The translations under genes and the position numbers were made by a program. Positions 1-7,479 of a stretch of DNA of 12,240 nucleotides are shown here, piece after piece. The number at the start of each line of letters is the position of its first letter. Position 1 is the stretch's first letter. Below the pieces are notes generated by a model. That model made no database searches. It saw only the letters and a list, made by a program, of their open reading frames with translations, and was not told where the DNA came from. The stretch comes from an uncultured Eubacteriales bacterium (GTDB taxonomy: Bacteria; Bacillota; Clostridia; Oscillospirales; Acutalibacteraceae), in the NCBI GenBank assembly GCA_934445015.1, contig CAKSDJ010000041.1, positions 1-12,240 of the forward strand. Reading direction: 5' to 3'.

Positions 1-72
1 CATTCTCTTAACCTCCTTCCTTATGTATTTTCAATTTAGGACAGTTAATTTTATCGTCCTATTAAAGTATAG
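1..72 (-). promoter_or_regulatory. Leader, ribosome site and ATG of a leftward gene, with a dyad operator
   Basis: Read on the minus strand, this stretch ends in AAGGAGG (plus 12-18), an 8-base spacer and an ATG at positions 3-1, so a gene very probably starts here and runs out of the window. The leader holds a dyad TAGGAC-N13-GTCCTA at 37-61, a size typical of TetR-like operators. A TATACT -10-like hexamer lies at plus 66-71, but no good -35 is seen 17 bases upstream of it; that position falls inside the ABC ATPase remnant. A self-regulated TetR-type repressor beside an ABC exporter is a common arrangement, but none of the protein is visible, so its identity is inference. Confidence 0.55.
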
Positions 73-654
73 CCCTCGGGCGCAGGCAAAAGCACACTGC
101 TTAACCTGCTCGGCGGACTTGACAGCCCTACGTCAGGCACAATTACGGTTTGTGGAAAAGACATTTCAACCCTTACCAAAAATGAACTTGCCGACTACCG
201 TGCCGAAACCGTAGGTTTTGTTTTTCAGTTTTATAATCTTATACCCACACTTACCGTGCATGAAAACATTTCGCTTGTAAAAGAGATTTCAAAAGACTCG
301 CTTTCGGCAACAAAAATGCTTGAAGAGGTCGGACTTGCAGACCACGCAAAAAATTTCCCCTCTGAACTTTCGGGCGGCGAGCAGCAAAGAGTTTCAATTG
401 CGCGCGCAGTTGCAAAAAATCCTAAAATTTTGCTTTGTGACGAACCCACCGGCGCACTTGACTCGGCAACCGGCGTTCTGGTTTTGAAACTTCTGTTAAA
501 AATGGCGCGTGACTACGGCAAAACAATCGTTATTGTTACGCATAACCAGAACATTGCCAAAATGGCGGATACGGTTGTATACGTCAAAAACGGCAAAATC
601 GTTTCTGCCGAAGAGCAAAGCAACCCGGCTTCTGCCGATGATATCGACTGGTAA
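73..654 (+). pseudogene. ABC transporter ATP-binding protein, 5'-truncated (MacB/LolD-like)
   Basis: The continuous frame begins in the middle of Walker A: it reads PSGAGKSTLLNLLGG, but the glycine codon expected before PSG is a TAG stop (70-72). Everything N-terminal, about 40 residues including the start codon, is absent. Downstream the domain is complete: Q-loop VGFVFQFYNL, signature LSGGEQQR, Walker B ILLCDEPT, D-loop GALDS and switch histidine VTHNQ. The protein would power the FtsX-type permease 20 bases downstream. The nearest in-frame ATG with any length behind it (256) would give 132 residues lacking Walker A and the Q-loop, so it could not work as an ATPase. The break may be a real deletion or insertion, or an assembly join; the family assignment is firm, the cause is not. 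Confidence 0.85.
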
Positions 655-674
655 CGGAAAAGGGGTATATTTTT

Positions 675-2954
675 ATGTTAGTTAAAAAAATGCTCCGAAC
701 CGCGTGGGGATACAAAGCACAGTTTATTTCAATGGTTTTAATGGTTATGCTGGGCGTCGGTATGTTTGTCGGCTTTAATATGGAGTGGGCAAGCATTGAG
801 CGGAATATGTCGGTGTTTTTTGATAACAGCAACTTTGCCGATTACCGACTCGTAAACGAAAAGGGATACACCGAGGACGACCTTAAAAAAATCGACGCGA
901 TCGACGGCGTAAAACAGGCTGCACGCTTTTTGTCGGTAAATGTTGACGTAAAAGGTACCGGCGGCGACAGCGTTGCGCTTATGGTTACAACAAACAGCCG
1001 TGTTTCATCATTTGTTCTTATAAGCGGCGACCCGTATGATAAAGACAGCAAAGACGGAATATGGCTTTCAGACAAATATGCCGAAAACAACGGAATATCC
1101 GTAGGCGATAAAATTTCTTTGGTTTATCAGAATTCCGAAATATCGGGTAAAGTAAAGGGTCTTATAAAAGCCGCCGAGCAAATGATTTGCGTGCGTGATA
1201 AAACGCAGCTTATGCCGGACTTTTCAACCCACGGATTTGCCTATATTTCGCCGGCTATGTATGAAAAGGCGGTGGGATTCGGATACTATCCGCAGATAAA
1301 TATTATATCCGACCTTGATAAAGATGAAATTTCAAAGGATGTAAACCGCGCGCTTGAAAGCACCACGGTGATCCTTACAAAAGATGATACCGTTTCATAT
1401 TCGGAAGCAAAGGGCGAGGTAAGCGAAGGAAAAACAATGGGCAGCATTTTGCCGGCGTTATTCCTCTTAATAGGATTGCTTACAATGGTCACCACAATGC
1501 ACCGCCTTACAGCGAATGAGAAAACTCAGATAGGCACCCTTAAAGCGCTCGGTTTTCACGACAGCAAGATTACGGCGCACTACACCTCGTTTGCATTTTT
1601 TGTTGCCGTAATAGGCACCGCGCTCGGAATAGGTATGGGCTATTGGGTAGCATGGCTTATTATGAACCCCAACGGTATGATGGGTACGTATCTTGACCTT
1701 CCCGAGTGGAAACTTGTGTTCCCGTGGTTTTGCGCCGTTGCGGTTGCAATTATTATCTCGGCACTTACTTTGATCGGATTTTTGTCTGTAAGAAAAATGC
1801 TTGAAGGTACCGCTGCGGACTCACTGAGGCCGTATACGCCTAAAAAAGTAAAGCCGATGCTTATTGAAAAAACAAAGTTTTTTCACAGACTGCCGTTCGG
1901 TACCCGTTGGAATATGCGTGATATTGTAAGGCATAAGGCAAGAACCGCAATGAGCCTTATTGGTATTGTAGGTTGCGCTATTTTGGTTCTTGCGTCTTTC
2001 GGTATGAGAGATACAATGGATGCTTTTTTGGATATGTATTACGATAACGGGCTTAATTATTCTTCGCGTATCTATTTTTCAGAAAAGGCAACCGACAGCG
2101 AAAAGCAGGCGATAATAGATAAATACAACGGCGATTTCGGCGGCTCGGTAAGCGTGCAGATGGACGGCAAAACCGTTTCGCTTGATATTTATGACATAAC
2201 ACACGATAAGATTCGTATTATGGATGAAAACGCCGAAAAAATAGATATTAAAAATGACGGCGCCTATGTTTGTATGCGCCTTGCAAAATCCAATAATTTA
2301 AAAGTCGGCGATACTTTTTCGGTAAGTCCTTTCGGAACCGACGATACATACGATTTAAAGGTTGCGGGCATCTATCGCAGCACGTCCGAAAACGTGTTTA
2401 TATCCGACTCGTACGCCGAAACTTTAAAAATACCTTATGTTGTAGACTCGGCTTACACCGACACCGCAAAGGGCGATATAGAGGGTTCCGACGCTGTAAA
2501 AACGGTTCAGTCAAAGCAGATGATAATGGACTCTTTTGAAACCTTTACGTCTATTATGGATACAATGATATATCTGCTTGTAGGCGGCGCACTGCTTTTG
2601 GGCGTTATAGTGCTTTACAATCTGGGTACTATGAGTTATACCGAGCGCTACCGCGAAATGGCAACGCTTAAGGTTGTAGGTTTCCGCGACAAAAAGATAG
2701 GAAAACTGCTTTCGGGTCAAAACCTTACCCTTTCGGTTGTGGGCATAATTATAGGCATACCGCTCGGCGCGGCAACGCTTTCATACCTGTTAAGCGTTCT
2801 TGCGTCGGAGTATGAGATGAAAATGTCTATAGGCGCAGGCTCGTATCTGATTACCGTTATACTTATGATAGGTATGTCGCTTTTGGTAAGCCTTATGGTT
2901 TCGCGTAAAAACAAAAAAATAAATATGGTCGAGGCTCTTAAAGGTCAGGAGTAA
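675..2954 (+). CDS. ABC transporter permease with two FtsX-like domains
   Basis: This is the membrane partner of the ATPase remnant just upstream, a 759-residue protein of the MacB/FtsX class that uses ATP-driven movement of its extracellular domains, often to export peptides, antibiotics or lipids. Hydrophobic segments are visible near residues 17-35, 257-276, 304-330, 348-371, 424-443, 630-652, 684-710 and 722-743, giving two repeats of one plus three helices. Large polar extracellular domains lie at about 40-255 and 445-628. The two matching cytoplasmic stretches QIGTLKALGF (285-294) and EMATLKVVGF (661-670) are the usual FtsX ATPase-coupling elements. The ATG follows AAGGGG. The frame is intact although its ATPase is broken, so it is either orphaned or served by another ATPase. 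Substrate is unknown. Confidence 0.92.
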   Translation: MLVKKMLRTAWGYKAQFISMVLMVMLGVGMFVGFNMEWASIERNMSVFFDNSNFADYRLVNEKGYTEDDLKKIDAIDGVKQAARFLSVNVDVKGTGGDSVALMVTTNSRVSSFVLISGDPYDKDSKDGIWLSDKYAENNGISVGDKISLVYQNSEISGKVKGLIKAAEQMICVRDKTQLMPDFSTHGFAYISPAMYEKAVGFGYYPQINIISDLDKDEISKDVNRALESTTVILTKDDTVSYSEAKGEVSEGKTMGSILPALFLLIGLLTMVTTMHRLTANEKTQIGTLKALGFHDSKITAHYTSFAFFVAVIGTALGIGMGYWVAWLIMNPNGMMGTYLDLPEWKLVFPWFCAVAVAIIISALTLIGFLSVRKMLEGTAADSLRPYTPKKVKPMLIEKTKFFHRLPFGTRWNMRDIVRHKARTAMSLIGIVGCAILVLASFGMRDTMDAFLDMYYDNGLNYSSRIYFSEKATDSEKQAIIDKYNGDFGGSVSVQMDGKTVSLDIYDITHDKIRIMDENAEKIDIKNDGAYVCMRLAKSNNLKVGDTFSVSPFGTDDTYDLKVAGIYRSTSENVFISDSYAETLKIPYVVDSAYTDTAKGDIEGSDAVKTVQSKQMIMDSFETFTSIMDTMIYLLVGGALLLGVIVLYNLGTMSYTERYREMATLKVVGFRDKKIGKLLSGQNLTLSVVGIIIGIPLGAATLSYLLSVLASEYEMKMSIGAGSYLITVILMIGMSLLVSLMVSRKNKKINMVEALKGQE

Positions 2955-2970
2955 ATCCGTAAAAGCAAAT

Positions 2971-3005
2971 AAAAAAATCCCGATTTTAAAAATCGGGATT
3001 TTTTT
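2971..3005. terminator. Bidirectional intrinsic terminator
   Basis: A 16-bp perfect stem (2971-2986 with 2990-3005) with a 3-base loop has a GC core TCCCGA and A- and T-runs at its ends, so it can stop transcription in both directions. It serves the permease gene on the left and the leftward LysR gene on the right. The last codons of the LysR gene (Asn-Pro-Asp-Phe-stop) lie inside the stem. Confidence 0.9.
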
Positions 3006-3888
3006 GCGGTTCAAGTATTATTTTTTCAAGCCTTTCGGCTGCAACGCCTAAATGCGTGTTTTTGCGTTTCAGCAGGCAGACGCACCTTTGGGGTATCGGC
3101 GGCGTAAGGTTGAGGATTATGAGATTTGAAAGGTCCTCGTTTTTTAAAAACTCTTTAGGTACAAATCCTATGCCGAGATCCGATTTTACCATCGGCAATA
3201 TCTGATCTGCGGCATTTGCCTCGATTTCGGGTTCAAAGTGCAGGTTTTGCGTGTTAAAATAATCGGTATAAAATTTATTTGAGCCGGTACGCTCGCAAAG
3301 ACCTATTATGGGGTATTCGGTCAGCTGCCGCGCAGTCAAAACCGTTCCGGTAGAAAGCGAAAACGCAGAACTGCATACCGCAACCTCGTTTATGCTTTGA
3401 AGCGTTTTTGAGCAAATATCGCCCGTTTGAGTAAACGGTTCGGTTACAAGGGCAAAATCGGCAAGTCCGTTTTTAAGCACCTCTATTGCTTTGGGTGTTG
3501 TAAGGTTTGATATTTTGAGCCTTACGCCGGGGTATTTGTTTCTGAAAATTTTAAGCGCGGGCAAAAGCGTGCAGTGAAGCGCAATTTCACTTACCGCGAC
3601 CGAAATTCTGCCCGATTGCAGACTTTTGTCAAGGGCTATTTCGTCCTCGCCCGTTTTTATGTTTTCAACTGCGGCAGATACCCTCGCGTAAAGTTTTTCG
3701 CCCTCAGCAGTCAGGGTAACGCCGTTTTTACGGCGTATAAAAAGCGTGCAGCCAAGTTCGCTCTCAAGTTTTTTAATTGTGCGTGTAATATTCGGCTGGT
3801 TGTTAAAAAGCGCGTTTGCCGCCGCGGTGACACTTCCGTATCGTGCAACAAAATAAAAAACTTTATAATATTCATAGTTTACGTTCAA
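2986..3888 (-). CDS. LysR-family transcriptional regulator
   Basis: This is a 300-residue LysR-type regulator. The N-terminal winged helix-turn-helix covers about residues 1-65, with the characteristic VARYGSVTAAANALFNNQP and ITRTIKKLESELG segments, followed by a linker helix and a periplasmic-binding-like effector domain. The frame is open further upstream to a GTG at 3972, but I place the start at the TTG at 3888: it sits 7 bases after GGCGG in GGCGGTGAT, which matches the extended Shine-Dalgarno sequence at 8 of 9 bases, and it begins exactly where LysR homology begins. The gene is divergent from the kinase-like/MATE cluster, the usual arrangement for a LysR protein controlling its neighbour; that target is inferred. 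The effector is unknown. Confidence 0.92.
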   Translation of the reverse strand: MNVNYEYYKVFYFVARYGSVTAAANALFNNQPNITRTIKKLESELGCTLFIRRKNGVTLTAEGEKLYARVSAAVENIKTGEDEIALDKSLQSGRISVAVSEIALHCTLLPALKIFRNKYPGVRLKISNLTTPKAIEVLKNGLADFALVTEPFTQTGDICSKTLQSINEVAVCSSAFSLSTGTVLTARQLTEYPIIGLCERTGSNKFYTDYFNTQNLHFEPEIEANAADQILPMVKSDLGIGFVPKEFLKNEDLSNLIILNLTPPIPQRCVCLLKRKNTHLGVAAERLEKIILEPQKNPDF

Positions 3889-3922
3889 ACCATCACCGCC
3901 ATATAAAATTGATATATTTAAG

Positions 3923-3936
3923 TGCAAAATTTTACA
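3923..3936. promoter_or_regulatory. Candidate LysR operator (near-palindrome)
   Basis: TGCAAAATTTTACA is a 14-bp near-perfect palindrome, one mismatched pair, placed directly upstream of the -35 box of the rightward promoter and inside the LysR leader. This is where a LysR protein usually binds to activate the neighbour and repress itself. AT-rich palindromes occur by chance, so the role is inference. Confidence 0.4.
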
Positions 3937-3937
3937 T

Positions 3938-3966
3938 TTTACATATACTTCAAGACACATTATAAT
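3938..3966 (+). promoter_or_regulatory. Sigma-A promoter for the kinase-like/MATE cluster
   Basis: TTTACA (3938-3943), a 17-base spacer and TATAAT (3961-3966) lie 44 bases before the ATG at 4011. The predicted transcript start is near 3973. The -10 overlaps that of the leftward LysR promoter. Confidence 0.75.
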
Positions 3967-3987
3967 ATACACGTTTTAAAAAATCAA
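3959..3987 (-). promoter_or_regulatory. Sigma-A promoter for the LysR gene, sharing its -10 with the opposite promoter
   Basis: On the minus strand TTGATT (plus 3982-3987), a 17-base spacer and TATAAT (plus 3959-3964) form a near-consensus promoter. It leaves a leader of about 64 bases before the chosen TTG. The octamer ATTATAAT at 3959-3966 therefore supplies a -10 on each strand. Confidence 0.7.
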
Positions 3988-4010
3988 GTCTGTAAAAAGG
4001 GAGCGGTATT

Positions 4011-4622
4011 ATGGGAAAAATCATCTGTATCGGCAGGCAGTACGGCAGCGGCGGACGCGAGATCGGCGAAAAACTTGCGCGCGAACTGCAAATTCCGTGC
4101 TACGATAAACTGCTTATTAAAAAGGCGGCGTTTAAATCCGGAATGAGCGAGGATTTTATTGCAAAAACCGAGGAAACGCCTATCAACAGCATAGGTTTTT
4201 TAAGCGGAAACCCTTATGCCGATATGGCGGGCATAGGCAACACTTTTTATTCAGAAAGTTCGGTTGCGTACAACGCCGAAAAAAAGGTAATTGAGGATAT
4301 TTCAAATAAAGGCGACTGCGTAATAATAGGCCGCTGCGCGTCTTCAATATTGCCTAAAGACAAAATTTTATCGGTGTTTGTTTATGCGGACAAAGCCGAC
4401 AGAACAGCCCGTGTAATGATGCGTAACAAACTTGATGAAAAGGCTGCGGCACACCGGATAAGGCATATGGACCGAATGAGAAAACAGTTTTTTGATTTTT
4501 ATTCGGATACGCAGTGGGGTCTGCCCGAAAGTTACGATATAATGCTTTCGAGCAGCACGTTCGGTATTGACGGCTGCGTCAGGGCAATAGTAAACTGTTT
4601 AGGGGAAAAGGAAGTAAAATAA
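4011..4622 (+). CDS. Cytidylate kinase-like family protein
   Basis: This 203-residue P-loop protein resembles the cytidylate-kinase-like family (Cytidylate_kin2 type), not the housekeeping Cmk. The N-terminus ICIGRQYGSGGREIG (5-19) is the family's variant P-loop, which lacks the classical GK[ST]. A second conserved block, CVIIGRCASSIL (103-114), follows, then SVFVYADKADRTARVM (121-136) and a basic C-terminal helix with RIRHMDRMR. The ATG follows AAGGGAG by 7 bases. The gene is first in a transcript with a MATE transporter one base downstream, so the two are co-expressed. Nucleotide phosphorylation is the family expectation, but the natural substrate of these proteins is not established as far as I know. 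Confidence 0.85.
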   Translation: MGKIICIGRQYGSGGREIGEKLARELQIPCYDKLLIKKAAFKSGMSEDFIAKTEETPINSIGFLSGNPYADMAGIGNTFYSESSVAYNAEKKVIEDISNKGDCVIIGRCASSILPKDKILSVFVYADKADRTARVMMRNKLDEKAAAHRIRHMDRMRKQFFDFYSDTQWGLPESYDIMLSSSTFGIDGCVRAIVNCLGEKEVK

Positions 4623-4623
4623 A

Positions 4624-5970
4624 ATGAATAAAGACCTTACCGTGGGCAAACCGCAAAGCGTTTTGTGGAAATTTTGCCTGCCGTTATTCGGAAGTATAAT
4701 TTTTCAGCAGCTTTATAACATAGCCGACAGCTTTGTAGCCGGCAAATTTGTAGGCGAAAACGCCCTTGCGGCGGTTGGCAACAGCTATGAAATCACTCTT
4801 ATTTTTATTGCTTTTGCGTTTGGCTGCAATATAGGCTGTTCGGTTGTGGTGTCAAGATTTTTCGGCGCAAAAGAGTATAAAAAGGTAAAAACCGCGGTTT
4901 ACACCGCCTGTATTTTCGGCGCGGGGGTTTGCGTTTTGCTTATGCTTGCAGGCATTTTCGGTGCAGGTGCCCTGCTTAGACTTATCAGAACGCCCGATGA
5001 GGTTTTTGCCGATTCGAAACTTTATCTTGACATATATGTATGGGGATTGCCGTTTGTATTTTTTTATAACATAGCAACGGGCATTTTTTCGGCTCTCGGC
5101 GACTCAAAAACACCCTTTTATTTTCTTGCCGGTTCGTCGCTTTCAAATATAGCGGTTGATATCTGGTTTGTAAAATCCTTTAAAATGGGCGTTGCAGGCG
5201 TTGCGTGGGCAACTTTTATATGTCAGGGTATAAGTTGTGTTCTTGCAATTGCGGTCGTTTTTCGCAGACTCAATAAAATAGACCGTGAAAAAAATTGCCC
5301 TGTCTTTGACCGCCGTATATTAAAACAGATCGTGGTCATAGCAGTGCCGAGCACGCTTCAGCAGAGTTTTGTTTCGGTGGGCAACATAATAATTCAGGGC
5401 ATAATAAACGGATTCGGCGCTTCCGTTATGGCAGGTTATTCCGCTGCGGTCAAACTTAACAATCTGGTAATAACGTCGTTTACAACGCTTGGAAACGGCA
5501 TTTCAAATTATACTGCGCAAAACATAGGTGCCGGCAAACTGCCCAGAGTAAGGCAGGGCTTTGCGGCAGGGCTTAAAATGGTATGGCTTTTAAGTTTACC
5601 GCTTTTCCTGCTTTATTTTTTGAAGGGCGAATTCTTCCTGCGCCTGTTTATGGACGAACCTACGCAAGAGGCGGTAAAAACCGGCCTGGCATTTCTTAAA
5701 ATAATTTCGCCGTTTTATTTTGCGGTATCCGCAAAACTTGTGGCAGACGGCATTTTGCGCGGCGCCGGAATGATGAATAAATTTATGACAGCAACCTTTA
5801 CAGATCTTGTTTTACGTGTTATACTTGCATTTGTACTCTCAGGAACAGCGCTCGGCGCAACGGGTATCTGGTGTGCCTGGCCGGTGGGCTGGTGCATCGC
5901 AACTGTAATTTCAATCGTGTTCTACACAACAGGACCGTGGAAAAAGCAAACGGCAAAAAGCGAAATTTAA
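4624..5970 (+). CDS. MATE family efflux transporter
   Basis: A 448-residue inner-membrane protein with about twelve hydrophobic segments, the usual MATE length and count. The N-terminal block PLFGSIIFQQLYNIADSFVAG (residues 20-40) and the duplicated equivalent starting near PSTLQQSFVSVGNIIIQGIIN mark the two six-helix halves. MATE proteins export cationic drugs or metabolites against a sodium or proton gradient. The start lies one base after the previous stop and its ribosome site AAGGAAG is inside the previous gene, so the two are translationally linked. The substrate cannot be read from sequence. LysR control is suggested by the divergent regulator. Confidence 0.95.
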   Translation: MNKDLTVGKPQSVLWKFCLPLFGSIIFQQLYNIADSFVAGKFVGENALAAVGNSYEITLIFIAFAFGCNIGCSVVVSRFFGAKEYKKVKTAVYTACIFGAGVCVLLMLAGIFGAGALLRLIRTPDEVFADSKLYLDIYVWGLPFVFFYNIATGIFSALGDSKTPFYFLAGSSLSNIAVDIWFVKSFKMGVAGVAWATFICQGISCVLAIAVVFRRLNKIDREKNCPVFDRRILKQIVVIAVPSTLQQSFVSVGNIIIQGIINGFGASVMAGYSAAVKLNNLVITSFTTLGNGISNYTAQNIGAGKLPRVRQGFAAGLKMVWLLSLPLFLLYFLKGEFFLRLFMDEPTQEAVKTGLAFLKIISPFYFAVSAKLVADGILRGAGMMNKFMTATFTDLVLRVILAFVLSGTALGATGIWCAWPVGWCIATVISIVFYTTGPWKKQTAKSEI

Positions 5971-5994
5971 AACTTACATAAGGAGTTTGATTAT

Positions 5995-6621
5995 ATGCTT
6001 GGTAAAACAGTAATTTTAGGTGACAGTTATTCTGCATTCGACGGTTATATCCCCAAAGGATACCATTCTTGGTATACGACTGTTTCTCCGGAGGCAACGG
6101 ATGTTAACGACGCAAAGCAAACCTGGTGGTATAAGGTTTTTGACGGTAAAGACAATATCCTGCTAAGAAACGAGAGTTTTTCGGGCACTTCGATTTGCAA
6201 CACGGTAAGGCCGCAATTGTCGGTTGAAACTTCTTTTATTTCGCGTTTTGATAAATTGGTAAGCGACGGTTTTTTTGAGAACAACACGCCCGATACTCTT
6301 TTGGTTTTCGGCGGAACAAACGATTGCTGGATCGAGGTTCCGATAGGCAAACCGCAATATGAAAACTTTACAAAAGATGATTTAAAAAGTTTTTTGCCGG
6401 CTGTTTCGTATCTTGCTTCACGCATTAAAGAGGTGTTACCGAAAACCCGTGTATATTGGCTTATTAACACCGATCTGACCGATGAAATTTCAAACGGAAT
6501 AGCAGATGCGGCAAAACGTTTCGGTCAAAACTGTATCGTTTTTAAAGAAATAGACAAACATTACGGCCACCCCACCGTAAAAGGAATGGAGCAAATCGCC
6601 GAAGTAATAAAAAGCATTTAA
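5995..6621 (+). CDS. SGNH/GDSL-family hydrolase
   Basis: A 208-residue SGNH hydrolase. Block I is GDSYS (9-13, nucleophile Ser11), block II has the oxyanion glycine in SFSGTS (Gly64), block III is GGTNDC (106-111, Asn109) and block V is HPTVKG, with Asp187 and His192 as likely catalytic partners. Asp and His are five residues apart, with another histidine at 189, so the spacing is longer than the common DxxH. There is no signal peptide, which suggests a cytoplasmic esterase or deacetylase acting on a small substrate. The ATG follows AAGGAG and lies 24 bases after the MATE gene, so it is probably part of the same transcript. Substrate unknown. Confidence 0.87.
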   Translation: MLGKTVILGDSYSAFDGYIPKGYHSWYTTVSPEATDVNDAKQTWWYKVFDGKDNILLRNESFSGTSICNTVRPQLSVETSFISRFDKLVSDGFFENNTPDTLLVFGGTNDCWIEVPIGKPQYENFTKDDLKSFLPAVSYLASRIKEVLPKTRVYWLINTDLTDEISNGIADAAKRFGQNCIVFKEIDKHYGHPTVKGMEQIAEVIKSI

Positions 6622-6625
6622 AATT

Positions 6626-6660
6626 TATATGCTGCGCGTTTAAATTTAAAGCGGCATATA
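6626..6660 (+). repeat. Intergenic stem-loop between the SGNH and HAD genes
   Basis: TATATGC (6626-6632) pairs with GCATATA (6654-6660), extended by about three more pairs including one G-T. The loop contains the self-complementary TTTAAATTTAAA. No T-run follows and the next gene's ribosome site comes directly after, so this looks like an RNA processing or stability element, not a terminator. Confidence 0.55.
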
Positions 6661-6674
6661 ACAAAGGAGAAAAA

Positions 6675-7385
6675 ATGAGTTTAACAACGGTATTGTTTGA
6701 TCTTGACGGAACGCTGCTTCCTATGGATAACGACGCTTTTACAAAAGAGTATTTTAAACTGCTTGCCGCAAAGGCAGCACCTTACGGCTATGAGCCGAAA
6801 CAACTTGTTGACGCTGTATGGGCAGGTATGAAGGCTATGGTAAAAAACAACGGCAGCCGCAGCAACGAAACCGCTTTCTGGGAAAAATTCGCTCAGATTT
6901 ACGGCGAAAAGGCAACTGCCGACAGACCCATGTTTGACGGCTTTTATACAAATGAATTTTCGGGTGCGAAAAAAATCTGCGGTTTTAATCCAAAATCCGC
7001 AGAGGCGGTGTATTTCGCAAAAAACGCAGGAATGCGCGTCGCGCTTGCCACTAACCCGATCTTTCCGTCGGTCGCAACCGAAAACCGCATCGGTTGGGCA
7101 GGTCTGAAACCCGATGATTTCGAATTTTATACCGCTTATGAAAACATAGGTTTATGCAAACCCAACCCCGAATATTATCTTGAAATTGCAAGGCGATTAA
7201 AGGTTAACCCTGAGGAATGTTTAATGGTCGGAAACGACGTTACAGAAGATATGATTGCCGAGTCGGTGGGTATGAAAGTCTTTTTGATAACCGATTTTAT
7301 TATTAACAGAGAGCAAAAGGATATAAACCTCTATCCGCACGGCGATTTTGATAAACTTATAAGTTTTATTTCAGAAAACGTGTAA
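6675..7385 (+). CDS. HAD-superfamily hydrolase
   Basis: A 236-residue HAD phosphatase. Motif I is FDLDGTLL (Asp9 nucleophile, Asp11 acid/base), motif II is ALATNP (Thr126), motif III has Lys162 in LCKPNPEYY, and motif IV is MVGNDVTEDM (Asp188 and Asp192, magnesium ligands). A helical cap lies between motifs I and II at about residues 20-95, giving subfamily I. It should remove phosphate from a small metabolite in the cytoplasm; the substrate is not predictable. AAAGGAG precedes the ATG. It is last in the rightward cluster, 53 bases after the SGNH gene. Confidence 0.92.
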   Translation: MSLTTVLFDLDGTLLPMDNDAFTKEYFKLLAAKAAPYGYEPKQLVDAVWAGMKAMVKNNGSRSNETAFWEKFAQIYGEKATADRPMFDGFYTNEFSGAKKICGFNPKSAEAVYFAKNAGMRVALATNPIFPSVATENRIGWAGLKPDDFEFYTAYENIGLCKPNPEYYLEIARRLKVNPEECLMVGNDVTEDMIAESVGMKVFLITDFIINREQKDINLYPHGDFDKLISFISENV

Positions 7386-7392
7386 AAAGCAT

Positions 7393-7421
7393 TTGAAAAA
7401 TTTTGAATTTTGTGCTACAAT
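7393..7421 (+). promoter_or_regulatory. Extended -10 sigma-A promoter of the second MATE gene
   Basis: TTGAAA (7393-7398), a 17-base spacer and TACAAT (7416-7421) with a TG one base before the -10 form a strong promoter. The predicted start is near 7428. TGCTAC (7413-7418) and GTAGCA (7433-7438) form an inverted repeat straddling the -10 and start site that could be an operator. Confidence 0.75.
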
Positions 7422-7440
7422 AATTAAAACGAGTAGCAGA

Positions 7441-7479
7441 AGTGCGTAAGTCCGGTTTGGGCTTACGCACTGTTTTTTT
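7441..7479 (+). terminator. Intrinsic terminator in the MATE leader, probable attenuator
   Basis: A stem of about 13 pairs (7441-7454 with 7458-7471, one G-T in the middle and one at the top) is followed by G and seven T. It lies downstream of the promoter at 7393-7421 and upstream of the ribosome site GGAGG, so transcripts from that promoter must pass it. It also ends transcription from the HAD gene. An alternative pairing of 7438-7445 with 7480-7487 (eight pairs, one G-T) would break the stem and could act as antiterminator. Confidence 0.85.

Noticed and set aside
119..147. TTGACA at 119-124 as a promoter -35
   Set aside because: It lies in the ABC coding frame (Leu-Asp-Ser), and no acceptable -10 follows at 16-18 bases.
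23..214. Open frame with an ATG at 23 reading across the ABC ATPase start
   Set aside because: After base 73 it is out of frame with the clear ABC motifs, and its sequence resembles no protein. NFIVLL before the break hints at the strand preceding Walker A, but nothing upstream of that looks like an ABC N-terminus.
3889..3972. Upstream extension of the LysR protein to a GTG at 3972
   Set aside because: The extra 28 residues are unlike LysR N-termini, they would need a start upstream of the predicted transcript start near 3952, and the TTG at 3888 has a far better ribosome site.
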